A stretch of 64,000 nt of DNA from an uncultured Bacteroidota bacterium (GCA_913055635.1 CAJXLK010000022.1:1-64000); one strand, 5' to 3'. Positions 25,659-34,570 are shown, numbered from the stretch's first letter. Notes: a model not told the origin generated them from the sequence alone. Numbers and translations are program-made.

Positions 25659-26234
25659 ATGCACTCCGATTATAAACTTTACATCAAGAACATGGTGTGC
25701 CCCCGATGCATCATGGCCGTCCGTGACATATTGAACCGCCTGGAGATTCCGTTTGTGGAAGTCAAACTGGGGGAGGTCTACCTCAAGGAGCCCAAACAAC
25801 AATATGATTTAAAGGCCCTTCAGGAAGAGCTCCATGGTGTTGGGTTTGAACTCGTTGAAGATCAACAGATTCAATTTGTATCACGCATCAAAGCACTCAT
25901 TGTTGACCTGGTGCGAAACCCCGAAAGCCGTAAAAATCCGTACAATTTTTCCACTTATCTGGCCCAAAACCTGGGGAAAAATTACCATTACCTGAGCAAT
26001 GTCTTCTCCGAAAATGAAGGCATTACCATTGAAAAATATATGATTCAGCAGAAAATTGAATATGTCAAGGAACTGTTGATCTACAACGAGCTTACTTTGA
26101 GTGAAATCGCCTGGAAGCTCAATTACAGCAGTGTAGCCCATCTCTCCAATCAGTTCAAGCAAATCACCGGGTTTGCGCCTACCGCTTTCAAAAAATTGCA
26201 GCATAAAGAACGCAAATCCCTTGACCAGCTTTGA
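25659..26234 (+). CDS. HMA-AraC fusion, probable metal-sensing transcription regulator
   Basis: A 191-residue protein. Residues 1-~75 are an HMA-like fold with Cys14 and Cys17 in MVCPRC; residues ~95-185 are an AraC-type double helix-turn-helix domain (IEKYMIQQKIEYVKELL, LTLSEIAWKLNYSSVAHLSNQFK, ITGFAPTAFK). The first domain most likely binds a thiophilic metal ion and the second binds DNA, making a one-component metal sensor. It is placed between one HMA chaperone gene and the SHOCT/HMA/CopA genes, so it probably regulates copA and neighbours (inference). The second helix-turn-helix is complete and the length is normal for such short AraC fusions in Bacteroidota. Confidence 0.85.
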   Translation: MHSDYKLYIKNMVCPRCIMAVRDILNRLEIPFVEVKLGEVYLKEPKQQYDLKALQEELHGVGFELVEDQQIQFVSRIKALIVDLVRNPESRKNPYNFSTYLAQNLGKNYHYLSNVFSENEGITIEKYMIQQKIEYVKELLIYNELTLSEIAWKLNYSSVAHLSNQFKQITGFAPTAFKKLQHKERKSLDQL

Positions 26235-26267
26235 TTCCGGCACTTAGAACAGGTTCCTGGCCATTCA

Positions 26268-26545
26268 TAAGGATATACTTTAATTAACAGCTTGTAACTC
26301 AATATGGTCTGAATCTTAAAACAGACATTATGTGGTCAATCATTATGGAACCCGCATGTTTATTCATGTCCTTGTTGTGTAAGTCCTTGCATGCGGGTTT
26401 CATTCATATAAAGTTTAATTAACGTTCTGTATTTCAGTATAATAATAGCAAACAATTCGTTGGTCTCGGTAACTTCTGCCAGGGAACCCCCATGCTTTAC
26501 TTGTTGCCTTGTTGTGTCTGTTACTGGATGGGGGTTTCATAAAAA
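26268..26545. repeat. Left array of the covarying hairpin family (2 units)
   Basis: Two hairpins, with stems 26349-26358/26390-26399 (AACCCGCATG with CATGCGGGTT) and 26485-26493/26528-26536 (AACCCCCAT with ATGGGGGTT). Both contain CCTTGTTGTGT, the reverse complement of the family loop ACACAACAAGG. The period is 136 bp and the segments between hairpins are homologous to those of the right array. The stretch is a near-collinear inverted copy of about 36815-37079, by eye close to 90% alike. No gene is visible in 26235-26687 otherwise. Confidence 0.85.
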
Positions 26546-26687
26546 CAATTCCTTTGATTGTTTTGTCTCCAACCAATAAGTCTGTTGCCAGGCTGAAACA
26601 TGAGATTAGACAGCTCGATCATTGAGTCAGCTTATCATCAGGCATTGAATAAAATAAAGAATATGAACCTGAAAAATCAGTTGAATT

Positions 26688-26915
26688 ATGATGCAAGGAA
26701 TAGGACACGGAATGGGGTTTGGTATGGGATGGGGCTGGATTATCGGCCTCATCGTACTGGTATTGGTGATCTGGGTGATCGTTCGTTCAGTGGGCTCAGC
26801 ATCATCCCAATCCCTCAATAAAGAAGAAACTCCGCTGGATGTGCTCAAGAAAAGGTATGCCCGGGGAGAAATTGACAAACAGGAATTTGAGGAGAAGAAA
26901 AGGGATCTGCTCTGA
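26688..26915 (+). CDS. SHOCT domain membrane protein
   Basis: A 75-residue protein: a short Gly/Met-rich start (MMQGIGHGMGFGMGWG), one TM helix (residues ~17-37), and a C-terminal SHOCT domain (LDVLKKRYARGEIDKQEFEEKK). SHOCT is a short C-terminal oligomerisation motif. Proteins with this make-up are common in copper/silver islands of many bacteria and the Met/His-rich start could bind Cu(I); this is inference. It lies after the left hairpin array and 0.5 kb before the HMA/CopA genes. Confidence 0.85.
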   Translation: MMQGIGHGMGFGMGWGWIIGLIVLVLVIWVIVRSVGSASSQSLNKEETPLDVLKKRYARGEIDKQEFEEKKRDLL

Positions 26916-27088
26916 AGGCGAATGGTTGACCCTTAGTTTTGTATGCAAGTTATCCATGCATTGTTTAAATGAATGAACCATTAAACTAATGATACCCCCT
27001 TACCATCGATGATTGGATAGGGAGGCTTCATCAAAATCAACCAAAATTTGGGGTTTAACCATAAGTTTTAATAAGTCTTTCTAAAAAG

Positions 27089-27138
27089 AACCCGCATGCA
27101 CTGTCTCATTTGACAGGGACCAGGCATGCGGGTTTTTT
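27089..27138 (+). terminator. Terminator-like hairpin after the SHOCT gene
   Basis: AACCCGCATGC at 27089-27099 pairs with GCATGCGGGTT at 27124-27134, with an inner CTGTC/GACAG hairpin, followed by a run of T. The outer stem resembles that of the covarying hairpin family, but the ACACAACAAGG loop is absent. Confidence 0.55.
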
Positions 27139-27237
27139 GGGCGGATTCCTCGTTAATTTGGCGCATTCATTGTTAATCATTTGATCTTCCCCGGAATTAA
27201 GCCACCATCTTTAGATGGGAGACGCTGTCCATTTTTA

Positions 27238-27358
27238 ATGAGGCCCATCCCCAATAGACCGGCCGGGGTGTTTTTATATGAGGCCCATCCCAATAGACCG
27301 GCCGGGGTATTTTTATATGAGGCCCATCCCCAATAGACTGGCCGGGGTATTTAAAATG
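27238..27358. repeat. Three tandem ~40-bp repeats before the HMA/CopA genes
   Basis: Units start at 27238, 27278 and 27317. Each contains ATGAGGCCCATCCC(C)AATAGAC followed by TGGCCGGGG or CGGCCGGGG and an AT-rich tail. The array ends about 80 bases before the HMA gene start. Even spacing near 40 bp (about four helical turns) and the position suggest protein-binding sites, perhaps for the HMA-AraC regulator; otherwise it is a simple tandem duplication. The rest of 26916-27436 has no visible gene. Confidence 0.75.
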
Positions 27359-27436
27359 TAAATATCTGCCAAAATTCTGTAAAACTTTTTGCTGCTCAGT
27401 TAGTTTATTTGTGTAAAGCATTTGTTTTACCCGTCA

Positions 27437-27673
27437 ATGAACAGAGCTATGAAGAAGTTGCGATTCAAAACCGATTTAAAATGTGGGGGCTGTATAGAGG
27501 CCATCACCCCTTATATGAACGAAGTTGAAGGCATTGAATCCTGGGAAGTGGATTTAAGCAGCCCCAACAAGGTTGTTGAAGTGTCGACCCGTTCAGCTTC
27601 AGCCGAAAGCATTCAAAAGGCCATAGAGAAAGGCATCAGTGAAGCGGGTTATACAGTGGAACGGATCAAATAG
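27437..27673 (+). CDS. HMA-type metal-binding protein (copper chaperone-like)
   Basis: A 78-residue HMA domain protein with [14 protein letters not shown] (Cys16 and Cys19 counted from the ATG at 27437), the strand WEVDL and the C-terminal EAGYTVERI. The loop is CGGC. It resembles the product of 25123-25416 along its length, so the two are paralogues. It probably carries Cu(I) to CopA, encoded 65 bases downstream. A TTG at 27422 is also in frame. Confidence 0.85.
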   Translation: MNRAMKKLRFKTDLKCGGCIEAITPYMNEVEGIESWEVDLSSPNKVVEVSTRSASAESIQKAIEKGISEAGYTVERIK

Positions 27674-27738
27674 CTTATTTCAATGAAGGGGTAGTTTTTT
27701 TGGTGTCAAAAACAGGTGTCAAAAACAATGGTAAAGCG

Positions 27739-29970
27739 ATGAAAGAAGAACAAACGATGACTAAGCAAAGCTATAAAGTAGAAGGCATGCACTGTGCCTC
27801 ATGCGCCAAGAGTGTAGAGACGATGCTAACATCCCAGGAAGGGGTAGAACAGGCGAAGGTTAATTTTGCCGACGAGTCGGTATTGGTGGAGTATGATGAT
27901 GCCGTTATTCAGGCGGGAAAGATGAAGGAGGCAGTGCGGCAGATTGGTTATGACCTGGTCATCGGGGGAAAAACTGATTTGGAGGAAGAACAGGCCAGGG
28001 AGCAGCGGAAATTGAGACAGGCCCGTAACAATGCCCTACTGGCCATTGCTTTTTCCCTGCCGGTTTTTGTGATCTCTATGTTTCTGAATAACATACCGCG
28101 GGCCAACTGGATCATGCTGGCATTGACCGCACCGGTGATTGGCTGGTTTGGCCGGGAATTTTTTCAAATTGCCTGGAAACAGGCTCGTCATTTTTCTGCC
28201 AACATGGATACCCTGGTAGCTCTTGGCACAGGTGCCGCATTTGTTTTTAGCCTGTTCAACACCCTGTTTCCTGAATATTTACAATCCAGAGGCATTACAC
28301 CCCATGTTTATTATGAAGCCGCTTCGGTGATCATCTCCCTGATCTTACTGGGACGCTATTTCGAGGCCCGGGCCAAGAGCCGGACTTCAGATTCGATCAA
28401 GCGGCTGATGGGCCTGCAGGTTAAGACGGCCCGGGTGGAACGCCAGGGTGAAGAGATCGAGGTGCCTGTTGATCAGGTGCAGGTCGATGATGTGGTGTTG
28501 ATCCGTCCCGGTGAAAAAATCCCGGTCGATGGGGTTATTCTCCGGGGTTATTCTTCGGTGGATGAGTCCATGATCACCGGCGAGTCGCTGCCACTCGACA
28601 AGCGGCAAGGCGACCGGGTGATCGGGGCCACCCTGAACAAGACGGGCAGTTTTCGCATCCGTGCTGAAAAGGTGGGCTCAGATACGGTGCTTTCACAAAT
28701 CATTCAGATGGTTCGTGAAGCCCAGGGGAGTAAGGCCCCTGTCCAACGTTTGGCTGACCGCATTGCCGCAGTCTTTGTTCCTGTTGTCATCAGCATTGCT
28801 TTGGTCAGTGCTGCTATCTGGTATCTGGTGGGGCCCGAGCCACCCCTGACCTATGCTTTCGTGACCCTGGTTACCGTTTTAATCATTGCCTGCCCCTGTG
28901 CCCTGGGCTTGGCTACCCCCACCGCTTTGATGGTTGGCATCGGCAAGGGCGCTGAAAACGGCATCCTGATCAGGGATGCTTCGGTACTGGAGCAGGTCAA
29001 CCGAGTGGATGCCCTGGTGGTGGATAAAACCGGCACCATTACGACCGGCCAGCCTGTGGTGCGCGACATGCAATTCATTAATAATAGAGAGGATCAACAG
29101 CTGCTTAACCTGGTCTACAGCGTGGAGGCTCAGTCCGACCATCCCCTGGCTGAAGCCGTCACCCGTTATCTGAGCGGCTATGCCCAAAACGGCATCGAGC
29201 CCCGGGAGTTTGATTATATGACCGGACAGGGCATACGCGCCAAGTACCAGCACGATGAACTGCTCATCGGCAACCAGGCCCTGATGGAACAATATGAGGT
29301 TCAGATGAGTGATGATTCACCCGGCCTGCAACAAGCCCACCCCAATCTGGCTTCCCGTGTCTATGTGGCCAAAAACCGCCGCCTGGAACTGTTGTTTACC
29401 ATCGAAGACCGGATTAAAGCCACCTCGGTGCAAGCCATTGCCGACCTGAAAGCATCAGGCATTGAAGTGCATATGATGACCGGCGACCGCCAACAGGTGG
29501 CCCGCCAGATAGCCGCCGAAACCCGCATCGACCATTATCAGGCCGAGGTCATGCCCGAAGACAAACTCAATTATGTGAAAAAACTTCAACAGCAAGGTTA
29601 CCATGTGGCCATGGTGGGCGACGGAATCAACGATTCACCTGCCCTGGCCCAGGCTGATATTGGCATTGCCATGGGCAAGGGAACCGATGTGGCCATCGAA
29701 AGTGCTCAGATAACCCTGGTGAAAGGCGATTTGGAAAAGATCCGCGATGCCATTTCCCTGTCTCGGGCAACCCTTAAAACCATCCGGCAAAACCTGTTCT
29801 GGGCCTTCTTCTACAACGTCATTGCCATTCCCATCGCCGCCGGTGTTTTGTATCCAATCAACGGGTTTATGCTTAACCCCATGATTGCCGGTGGGGCCAT
29901 GTCGTTTAGCTCGGTTTCGGTGGTCTTCAATAGCCTTCGTCTGAAAAGAAGAAAGCTGGCCGAAAACTGA
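27739..29970 (+). CDS. copA: Copper-exporting P1B-type ATPase
   Basis: A Cu(I) P-type ATPase of 743 residues. Order: one N-terminal HMA domain (GMHCASC, Cys19 and Cys22); TM helices from ~100; actuator loop with ITGES; the membrane motif CPC in [13 protein letters not shown], defining metal specificity; phosphorylation motif DKTGT; nucleotide-binding SDHPLAEA (the HP motif); hinge [11 protein letters not shown]; and the last TM pair with YN (FFYNVIAIP) and MSFSS. CPC, YN and MxxSS together are the P1B-1 Cu(I) signature. It pumps cytoplasmic Cu(I) out. I chose the ATG at 27739; a TTG at 27700 and an ATG at 27757 are also in frame. It is preceded by an HMA chaperone gene and the 40-bp repeats. 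Confidence 0.93.
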   Translation: MKEEQTMTKQSYKVEGMHCASCAKSVETMLTSQEGVEQAKVNFADESVLVEYDDAVIQAGKMKEAVRQIGYDLVIGGKTDLEEEQAREQRKLRQARNNALLAIAFSLPVFVISMFLNNIPRANWIMLALTAPVIGWFGREFFQIAWKQARHFSANMDTLVALGTGAAFVFSLFNTLFPEYLQSRGITPHVYYEAASVIISLILLGRYFEARAKSRTSDSIKRLMGLQVKTARVERQGEEIEVPVDQVQVDDVVLIRPGEKIPVDGVILRGYSSVDESMITGESLPLDKRQGDRVIGATLNKTGSFRIRAEKVGSDTVLSQIIQMVREAQGSKAPVQRLADRIAAVFVPVVISIALVSAAIWYLVGPEPPLTYAFVTLVTVLIIACPCALGLATPTALMVGIGKGAENGILIRDASVLEQVNRVDALVVDKTGTITTGQPVVRDMQFINNREDQQLLNLVYSVEAQSDHPLAEAVTRYLSGYAQNGIEPREFDYMTGQGIRAKYQHDELLIGNQALMEQYEVQMSDDSPGLQQAHPNLASRVYVAKNRRLELLFTIEDRIKATSVQAIADLKASGIEVHMMTGDRQQVARQIAAETRIDHYQAEVMPEDKLNYVKKLQQQGYHVAMVGDGINDSPALAQADIGIAMGKGTDVAIESAQITLVKGDLEKIRDAISLSRATLKTIRQNLFWAFFYNVIAIPIAAGVLYPINGFMLNPMIAGGAMSFSSVSVVFNSLRLKRRKLAEN

Positions 29971-30111
29971 ATCCACACCCAAATTTTTCACCAGGTTCTT
30001 TTGGTATTAACACCCCCGTTGATATGTTTGGTGGCGAATATTTTATTTTTTGTATAATAATCTCTATCTTGCTCCTGTTAAAGAGAATGTAAACCACTAT
30101 AGCCAAACATC

Positions 30112-30813
30112 ATGACAACCAGCAATGTGTTAAGCGGATCAGGCTCGATCAATAAAAAAGAGTTTGTCCGCAGTATAAAAGTTAAGCCACTGAAAGACTA
30201 CGTCATCCTTGAGTCAACCGATCCTTTTCCGGAGGCTCATCTCAGACATAAAAGCCATTTTGTCAAGTTTTATTATATTCCGATTAAGGCCGAGAATCTG
30301 AACCAGGATATTAAGATAGCAGCTCAGAGTGCTGAAAGCAGGTTGGGCGAAGAACTGGCCTCTGCCTTGGGCGATATTACCATTGGCGATACCACCTACC
30401 ATTCCATCCGCCTGAGAAATATCGATCCCCATATCTTGCCCCAAATCATTAAATATTATGAGTATGAAGGCATCAAGGTGGTTTCTCCCGGCACCAACAT
30501 CCGCGACTATGCCTTTATCCACATCGATAAATTCTTTCACCTTGAAGAAATAGACCCCGGCATATTTACTGACCTGGACGATCCACAGATCGGTTACCTG
30601 GAAACTCCCAGGAAACTTAAATGGGAAGAGCTGGAGCAAATCACCTCCAAAGTCAAGGGGGATACCCAACACAATAATTTTGACCGGGCCCTGGGTACCA
30701 TTTCCAAACATGGGGAAACCACCGAGGTCATCCGTATATATTGCCCCGAGATGGATGAAGAAGTGCTCAAAGAAATCAGTAAAATTTACCGTAAATACTT
30801 ACCCGAGCAATAA
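30112..30813 (+). CDS. Hypothetical protein upstream of a LuxE-like gene
   Basis: A 233-residue soluble protein with no signal peptide or TM segment. I do not recognise the family. It has mixed alpha/beta character and its last third (GTISKHGETTEVIRIYCPEMDEEVLKEISKIY) looks like a small domain of its own. The next gene, a LuxE-like acyl ligase, begins 18 bases after the stop with a strong AGGAGG site, so the two probably work together. Upstream, TATCTTGC near 30064 is a weak -7 match. The 140 bases before it contain nothing else visible. Confidence 0.75.
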   Translation: MTTSNVLSGSGSINKKEFVRSIKVKPLKDYVILESTDPFPEAHLRHKSHFVKFYYIPIKAENLNQDIKIAAQSAESRLGEELASALGDITIGDTTYHSIRLRNIDPHILPQIIKYYEYEGIKVVSPGTNIRDYAFIHIDKFFHLEEIDPGIFTDLDDPQIGYLETPRKLKWEELEQITSKVKGDTQHNNFDRALGTISKHGETTEVIRIYCPEMDEEVLKEISKIYRKYLPEQ

Positions 30814-30831
30814 AGTAGGAGGTTTCCCGGA

Positions 30832-31818
30832 ATGGGAGCGTGGGCGGAGAAAATTTTCAATCTTTCTTCACAAGGGGATTTCCGGCAACTGGCGCTGGAG
30901 GCGTTCCTTTATCAATACCGTCATAATCCTGTTTATCGCAAGTATTGTGATTTGCTGGGCAAGTCTTCGGATCATGTCCACCAAATCGAAGATATTCCCT
31001 TTCTACCCATAGAGTTTTTTAAGACCCGGCAAATTTATGCCGGGCAGCGGAGGTGGGAACATGTGTTTACCAGCAGCGGCACCACCGATATGAGCGTTAG
31101 CCGCCACTATATTGGTGATCTGGAACTTTACCGCCAAAGTTTTCGCCACACCTTTCAATGGTTTTACGGGTCGCCCCGTAAGTATTGTCTTCTTGCTTTA
31201 TTGCCCGGGTACATGGAGAATAAAAATTCATCGCTCATTTTTATGGTCGATGACCTGATCAAACAAACCCATCACCCGGACAGCGGTTTTTATCTGGAGG
31301 ATCGCCGGGGGTTGGTGGATAAACTGGATGATTTGGAGAAACAGGGCCAACCCACCATTTTGTTGGGCGTTAGCTTTGCCCTGCTTGAACTGGCTGAGCG
31401 ATATCAGTTTAATCTGCAACACACACTGGTTATGGAGACCGGTGGCATGAAAGGCAGGAGAGCAGAACTGACCCGCGAGGAACTGCATGGACTCCTTAAA
31501 AAGCGATTCGGTCTTGCTCGGATCCACTCTGAATACGGAATGGCCGAGTTGCTTTCTCAGGCTTATTCTACCGGAGAAGGCCGCTTTTTCACCCCGCCCT
31601 GGATGAAAATCATGATCCGGGATTACGACGACCCTTTCTCCTGGGTGGATAAGGGTAGCAGCGGCGGAATCAATGTCATCGACCTGGCCAATCTCTATTC
31701 CTGCCCTTTCATCGAGACGAAAGACATAGGCCGCCAGCACCCCGACCAGTCGTTCGAAGTGCTGGGCCGCTTTGATTACAGTGACATCCGCGGTTGCAAC
31801 CTTTTGGTTATTCAATGA
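30832..31818 (+). CDS. LuxE/PaaK-type acyl-protein synthetase-like ligase
   Basis: A 328-residue protein of the LuxE acyl-protein synthetase family (PF04443), ATP-dependent enzymes of the adenylate-forming superfamily that activate fatty or aryl acids. Visible motifs: PFLPIEFFKTR, the Ser/Thr/Gly-rich nucleotide loop TSSGTTDMS, LALLPGYMENKNSSL and the SEYGMAEL segment with the conserved Tyr/Gly/Met. No luxABCD genes are nearby, so light production is not implied; Bacteroidota carry such proteins in several surface-lipid and pigment contexts. A canonical Shine-Dalgarno site (AGGAGG, 30817-30822), rare in this window, precedes the ATG by 9 bases. Confidence 0.85.
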   Translation: MGAWAEKIFNLSSQGDFRQLALEAFLYQYRHNPVYRKYCDLLGKSSDHVHQIEDIPFLPIEFFKTRQIYAGQRRWEHVFTSSGTTDMSVSRHYIGDLELYRQSFRHTFQWFYGSPRKYCLLALLPGYMENKNSSLIFMVDDLIKQTHHPDSGFYLEDRRGLVDKLDDLEKQGQPTILLGVSFALLELAERYQFNLQHTLVMETGGMKGRRAELTREELHGLLKKRFGLARIHSEYGMAELLSQAYSTGEGRFFTPPWMKIMIRDYDDPFSWVDKGSSGGINVIDLANLYSCPFIETKDIGRQHPDQSFEVLGRFDYSDIRGCNLLVIQ

Positions 31819-31865
31819 TTATATCCCTCAGAGGCTTCAGTTGAATTCCCCCATTAATTGCAATC

Positions 31866-31964
31866 TTTCCCGGTCAATCCAAATCAAACCCACATGCACC
31901 AACCTGCACAATAAGGCTGTGTATAAATCATGTGGGTTCATTGAAATGTTTCCCGGTCAATCCA
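31866..31964. repeat. Single hairpin copy flanked by a 16-bp direct repeat
   Basis: The hairpin AACCCACATG (31887-31896) with CATGTGGGTT (31929-31938) has loop CTGCACAATAAGG, close to the family loop. It lies between two exact copies of TTTCCCGGTCAATCCA at 31866-31881 and 31949-31964. The right copy covers the stop codon of the C1 peptidase gene. The arrangement looks like an insertion that duplicated its target, or a duplication around the hairpin. Confidence 0.75.
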
Positions 31965-33093
31965 GGTTCAGCTGGCCGGCAATGTCATCAGGTATGGCAT
32001 CTTTATGCACCATGATGGCAACCGTATTCAGGCGAATGAAAGGTTTCGACATATAAAGGAAACCGCCGAATGCATTGCTGTCGGTATTCCAGGAATTTTT
32101 GGTCAGGTAATAGCGGGTATTTTTTTGATCCCTGGCGATACCGGTCAGATGCATCAGATGGTCGTCGGTCATGATCTGCCGGTTGAACTGCTGCTGACGC
32201 ATCTGTTGGTTAATTTGCTTTTCCCGGACGGGATGTTGCTTGTAGTTGCTGTTCTCGTTGGCAGGGACCACTGCTATTCCATTGGTGTGGGAGAAGCCAT
32301 CGCTGCTGACGTCGCCATCCCATACCACCGAATAGCCCTGCTCAAGGCTGTGGTCGATTACCTCTACCAGTTCATCCAGGGGCAGGTTGTAATAGGGTTT
32401 GTGGGCCCAGTTGTCGGGCACCTCAAGATCAAAAGCCTTATACCAGGGATGATGCGAAAAGGAAGTCAGCTCCACATAATCATTGGGTTGGATCTCCAGC
32501 GATTCGGCAAAGCTTTGGGGGGTGTAGGTCTTGCCCTGGTATTCAAACTCTGTGGGAACCTCGCCGAAATAACTGTCGAGAATCCTGGCAAATCCTTCAT
32601 CCCAGGCCGGGGTTAAAGGTTTCCGGGTATCTTCCACCACAGATTCCAGGTATCCGCCCATTACAGTAGCCAGCTCTCCATGCTTGTGATCCTGTGTGCC
32701 GTACTCAAGGCCCGGGTAAACGTCCTGTGGAACAATGCCGTGTTGGATCCATTCAACCGTAACATCGTGGGCCTGACCACCCTGGCTGAAATTGTTTTCA
32801 CCGTGGAAGCGAACATAATCTTTTGCCTTTTGCATATAGGCGTGCCTGACCAGGTACATCTCCGAGAGGTTATGGGCAGGCTGATCCATCCTCAAAAGCT
32901 CTGTCTCAAGGAAGGAAAGGGTGGCATAGCACCAGCAGGTGCCCGAATGATCCTGGTCTTTAACCGAAGTGGTCTGCAGGCGAACCACCTCCTGAAAACG
33001 ATAATCTTCTGCCTCTTGCTGGGCCCGGGCAGAGGGGACCATCAGTGCGAAAACAACCAGAATGACCAGGGTCTTGTTAATCCGTTTTTTCAT
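31957..33093 (-). CDS. Exported C1-family cysteine peptidase (PepC/bleomycin hydrolase type)
   Basis: A 378-residue papain-superfamily peptidase of the C1B (aminopeptidase C/bleomycin hydrolase) type. A signal peptide ends near SARAQ. Catalytic motifs: QDHSGTCWCYATLSF with Gln of the oxyanion hole and the catalytic Cys, His in HLMHLTG, and Asn in LTKNSWN. C1B enzymes are usually cytoplasmic hexameric aminopeptidases; the signal peptide makes this an envelope or secreted version, as found in other Bacteroidota. The C-terminus (QLNLD) is short. The start lies 17 bases inside the end of the DUF502 gene, so the two are co-expressed. Confidence 0.88.
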   Translation of the reverse strand: MKKRINKTLVILVVFALMVPSARAQQEAEDYRFQEVVRLQTTSVKDQDHSGTCWCYATLSFLETELLRMDQPAHNLSEMYLVRHAYMQKAKDYVRFHGENNFSQGGQAHDVTVEWIQHGIVPQDVYPGLEYGTQDHKHGELATVMGGYLESVVEDTRKPLTPAWDEGFARILDSYFGEVPTEFEYQGKTYTPQSFAESLEIQPNDYVELTSFSHHPWYKAFDLEVPDNWAHKPYYNLPLDELVEVIDHSLEQGYSVVWDGDVSSDGFSHTNGIAVVPANENSNYKQHPVREKQINQQMRQQQFNRQIMTDDHLMHLTGIARDQKNTRYYLTKNSWNTDSNAFGGFLYMSKPFIRLNTVAIMVHKDAIPDDIAGQLNLD

Positions 33094-33679
33094 AATTGCT
33101 GTTTTTATAGTTATAATTAGCTACTCCTCCAGATACAATGAATTTCATTACCTCCGAGGGGGGTCCCTCAATCTTGCGGACATCGCCGGCGGGAACAATG
33201 AAAAGTTCACCCGACCAGTTGTAGGAGTGGGGAAAATAGACCGCCACTTTGTTCCCTTCCACCCCGATGTTGGTGACGTCTTCCTGGGTGAGAAAACCCA
33301 GCTTTTCCAGGTCTGATACGGCATTGACCCGCACCAGCACGGGTTGGTTGAACTTGCCTTCCTTCCCGACAAAACCGGTAAAAATATCCTTAAAAGCTGA
33401 ATTCAGCAACTTCAGAAAAGGCACCCGCTCAACCAGCCTGCCCAACGTCATCTTTACCGGTCGTGCTATAATGGTCTGACCCACAAAACCCAAAAGGGCC
33501 AGCAGCAATATGATCGCCACTACTCCAACCCCTGGAATGTTAAAGTGAAACAACTCCTGGATATAAGGCTGAAGCAAGCCATCAACGAATTTTAATACAT
33601 TGTAAAGGATGAAAAGGGTCAGCCCCAATGGCGCTATATAAAGCAAACCCTGCAGAAAATAGTTGATGAATTTTTTCAT
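33077..33679 (-). CDS. DUF502 family membrane protein
   Basis: A 200-residue DUF502 protein with two N-terminal TM helices (about residues 7-30 and 48-70) and the family segments YIAPLGLTLFILYNV and VPFLKLLNSAFKDI, followed by a soluble half ending in FIVSGGV. DUF502 proteins occur in many bacteria and in plants; the function is not settled. It precedes the exported peptidase gene and overlaps it by 17 bases. Upstream are 212 bases and then the tandem palindrome array. Confidence 0.88.
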   Translation of the reverse strand: MKKFINYFLQGLLYIAPLGLTLFILYNVLKFVDGLLQPYIQELFHFNIPGVGVVAIILLLALLGFVGQTIIARPVKMTLGRLVERVPFLKLLNSAFKDIFTGFVGKEGKFNQPVLVRVNAVSDLEKLGFLTQEDVTNIGVEGNKVAVYFPHSYNWSGELFIVPAGDVRKIEGPPSEVMKFIVSGGVANYNYKNSNYEKTD

Positions 33680-33891
33680 GACTGATTGATTTTTAAGCTT
33701 TTGCTTACCATTTAGCCTTCTTTGTTTTGTATGAGCCGGGAGATCCCCTATAAGCTTCTGTGTTTTGCCTCTTGCGGGGAGCCCCGCAGGCCAATGTTTT
33801 TAACCTGTTACCGCCCCATATTAGGATGAACCCTATTTAGACACTGCTTTGTTCTGTAGGATTAAAACGGTTTGTTGCTTTTTATGTTCGA

Positions 33892-34003
33892 CCCCGCTTA
33901 GCGGACCCCCGCTTAGCGGGGTACCGGACCCCCGCTTTACCGGACCCCCGCTTAGCGGACCCCCGCTTAGCGGACCCCGCTTAGCGGACCCCGCTTAGCG
34001 GGG
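33892..34003. repeat. Array of seven CCCCGCTTAGCGGGG-type palindromes
   Basis: Copies start at about 33892, 33907, 33930 (decayed: CCCCGCTTTACCGG), 33946, 33961, 33975 and 33989. Spacing is 14-16 bp except for one step of 23. The complete form is a hairpin with a 6-bp stem and TTA loop. This is the densest cluster of the family. A separate hairpin TGCGGGG/CCCCGCA lies at about 33774-33789. No gene is visible in 33680-34123. Confidence 0.9.
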
Positions 34004-34123
34004 TAAATTCTAGCGGGATCATGTTTTAAAGCTCCCTGCTGAGTATGTGCCAAGTTAGAGAACTCCAACCAGCCTTGATCTGGATCGTTTTTGCCGTGGA
34101 TGGGGAGATTGCCCACAAGGGCC

Positions 34124-34504
34124 TCAGGGCTCGGGGAGGAAGGCATCGGGTATGTGTTCCAGGTGGTAACGCTGCAGATCACCATCTTCAAAAACGATAA
34201 TGAGCAGATCAAAACGCACTTCTTTATCAATTCCACGTTGTTGAATATAGGCATCTGCTGCCCGTATTAAGTAATTTTGCTTGGTTTTGTCGACCATCTC
34301 TCCGGGGGCTTCCAGGAATATATCGGCCCTTGCTTTTACTTCCGCAATGATTAAAAACCTCTCATCCTGGCCGATGATGTCGATCTCTTTGTGCCGGTGC
34401 CGCCAGTTTTGCTCTAAGATTTGAATCCCTTGCTTTACAAGGTATTCAGCTGCCAGACGCTCGCCTATGCGCCCCAATTCGGTCTTTCTATAAAAATTTT
34501 TCAC
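34124..34504 (-). CDS. yraN: YraN (UPF0102) family nuclease-like protein
   Basis: A 126-residue UPF0102 protein with a PD-(D/E)XK-type fold. The motifs are GRIGERLAAEYLVKQG at the start, RHKEIDIIGQD...LIIAEVKAR, which holds the predicted active-site Glu, Asp, Glu and Lys, and RFDLLII near the end. YraN homologues are widespread but their function is not settled; a nuclease role is inferred from the fold. It is transcribed divergently from the DUF4412 gene. Confidence 0.93.
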   Translation of the reverse strand: MKNFYRKTELGRIGERLAAEYLVKQGIQILEQNWRHRHKEIDIIGQDERFLIIAEVKARADIFLEAPGEMVDKTKQNYLIRAADAYIQQRGIDKEVRFDLLIIVFEDGDLQRYHLEHIPDAFLPEP

Positions 34505-34570
34505 TCTAAAATGAAACTTTCACAGGGATATTTCGAACAAAGGATACGCAAGCCATAGAAGAGTAAAATT

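Noticed and set aside
27089-27138. A further member of the ACACAACAAGG hairpin family
   Set aside because: The outer stem is alike but the diagnostic loop is missing and a T run follows, so it is better called a terminator.
30832-31818. Bioluminescence (lux) function
   Set aside because: Only a LuxE-like gene is present; luxA, luxB, luxC and luxD are absent, and the family has many other roles.
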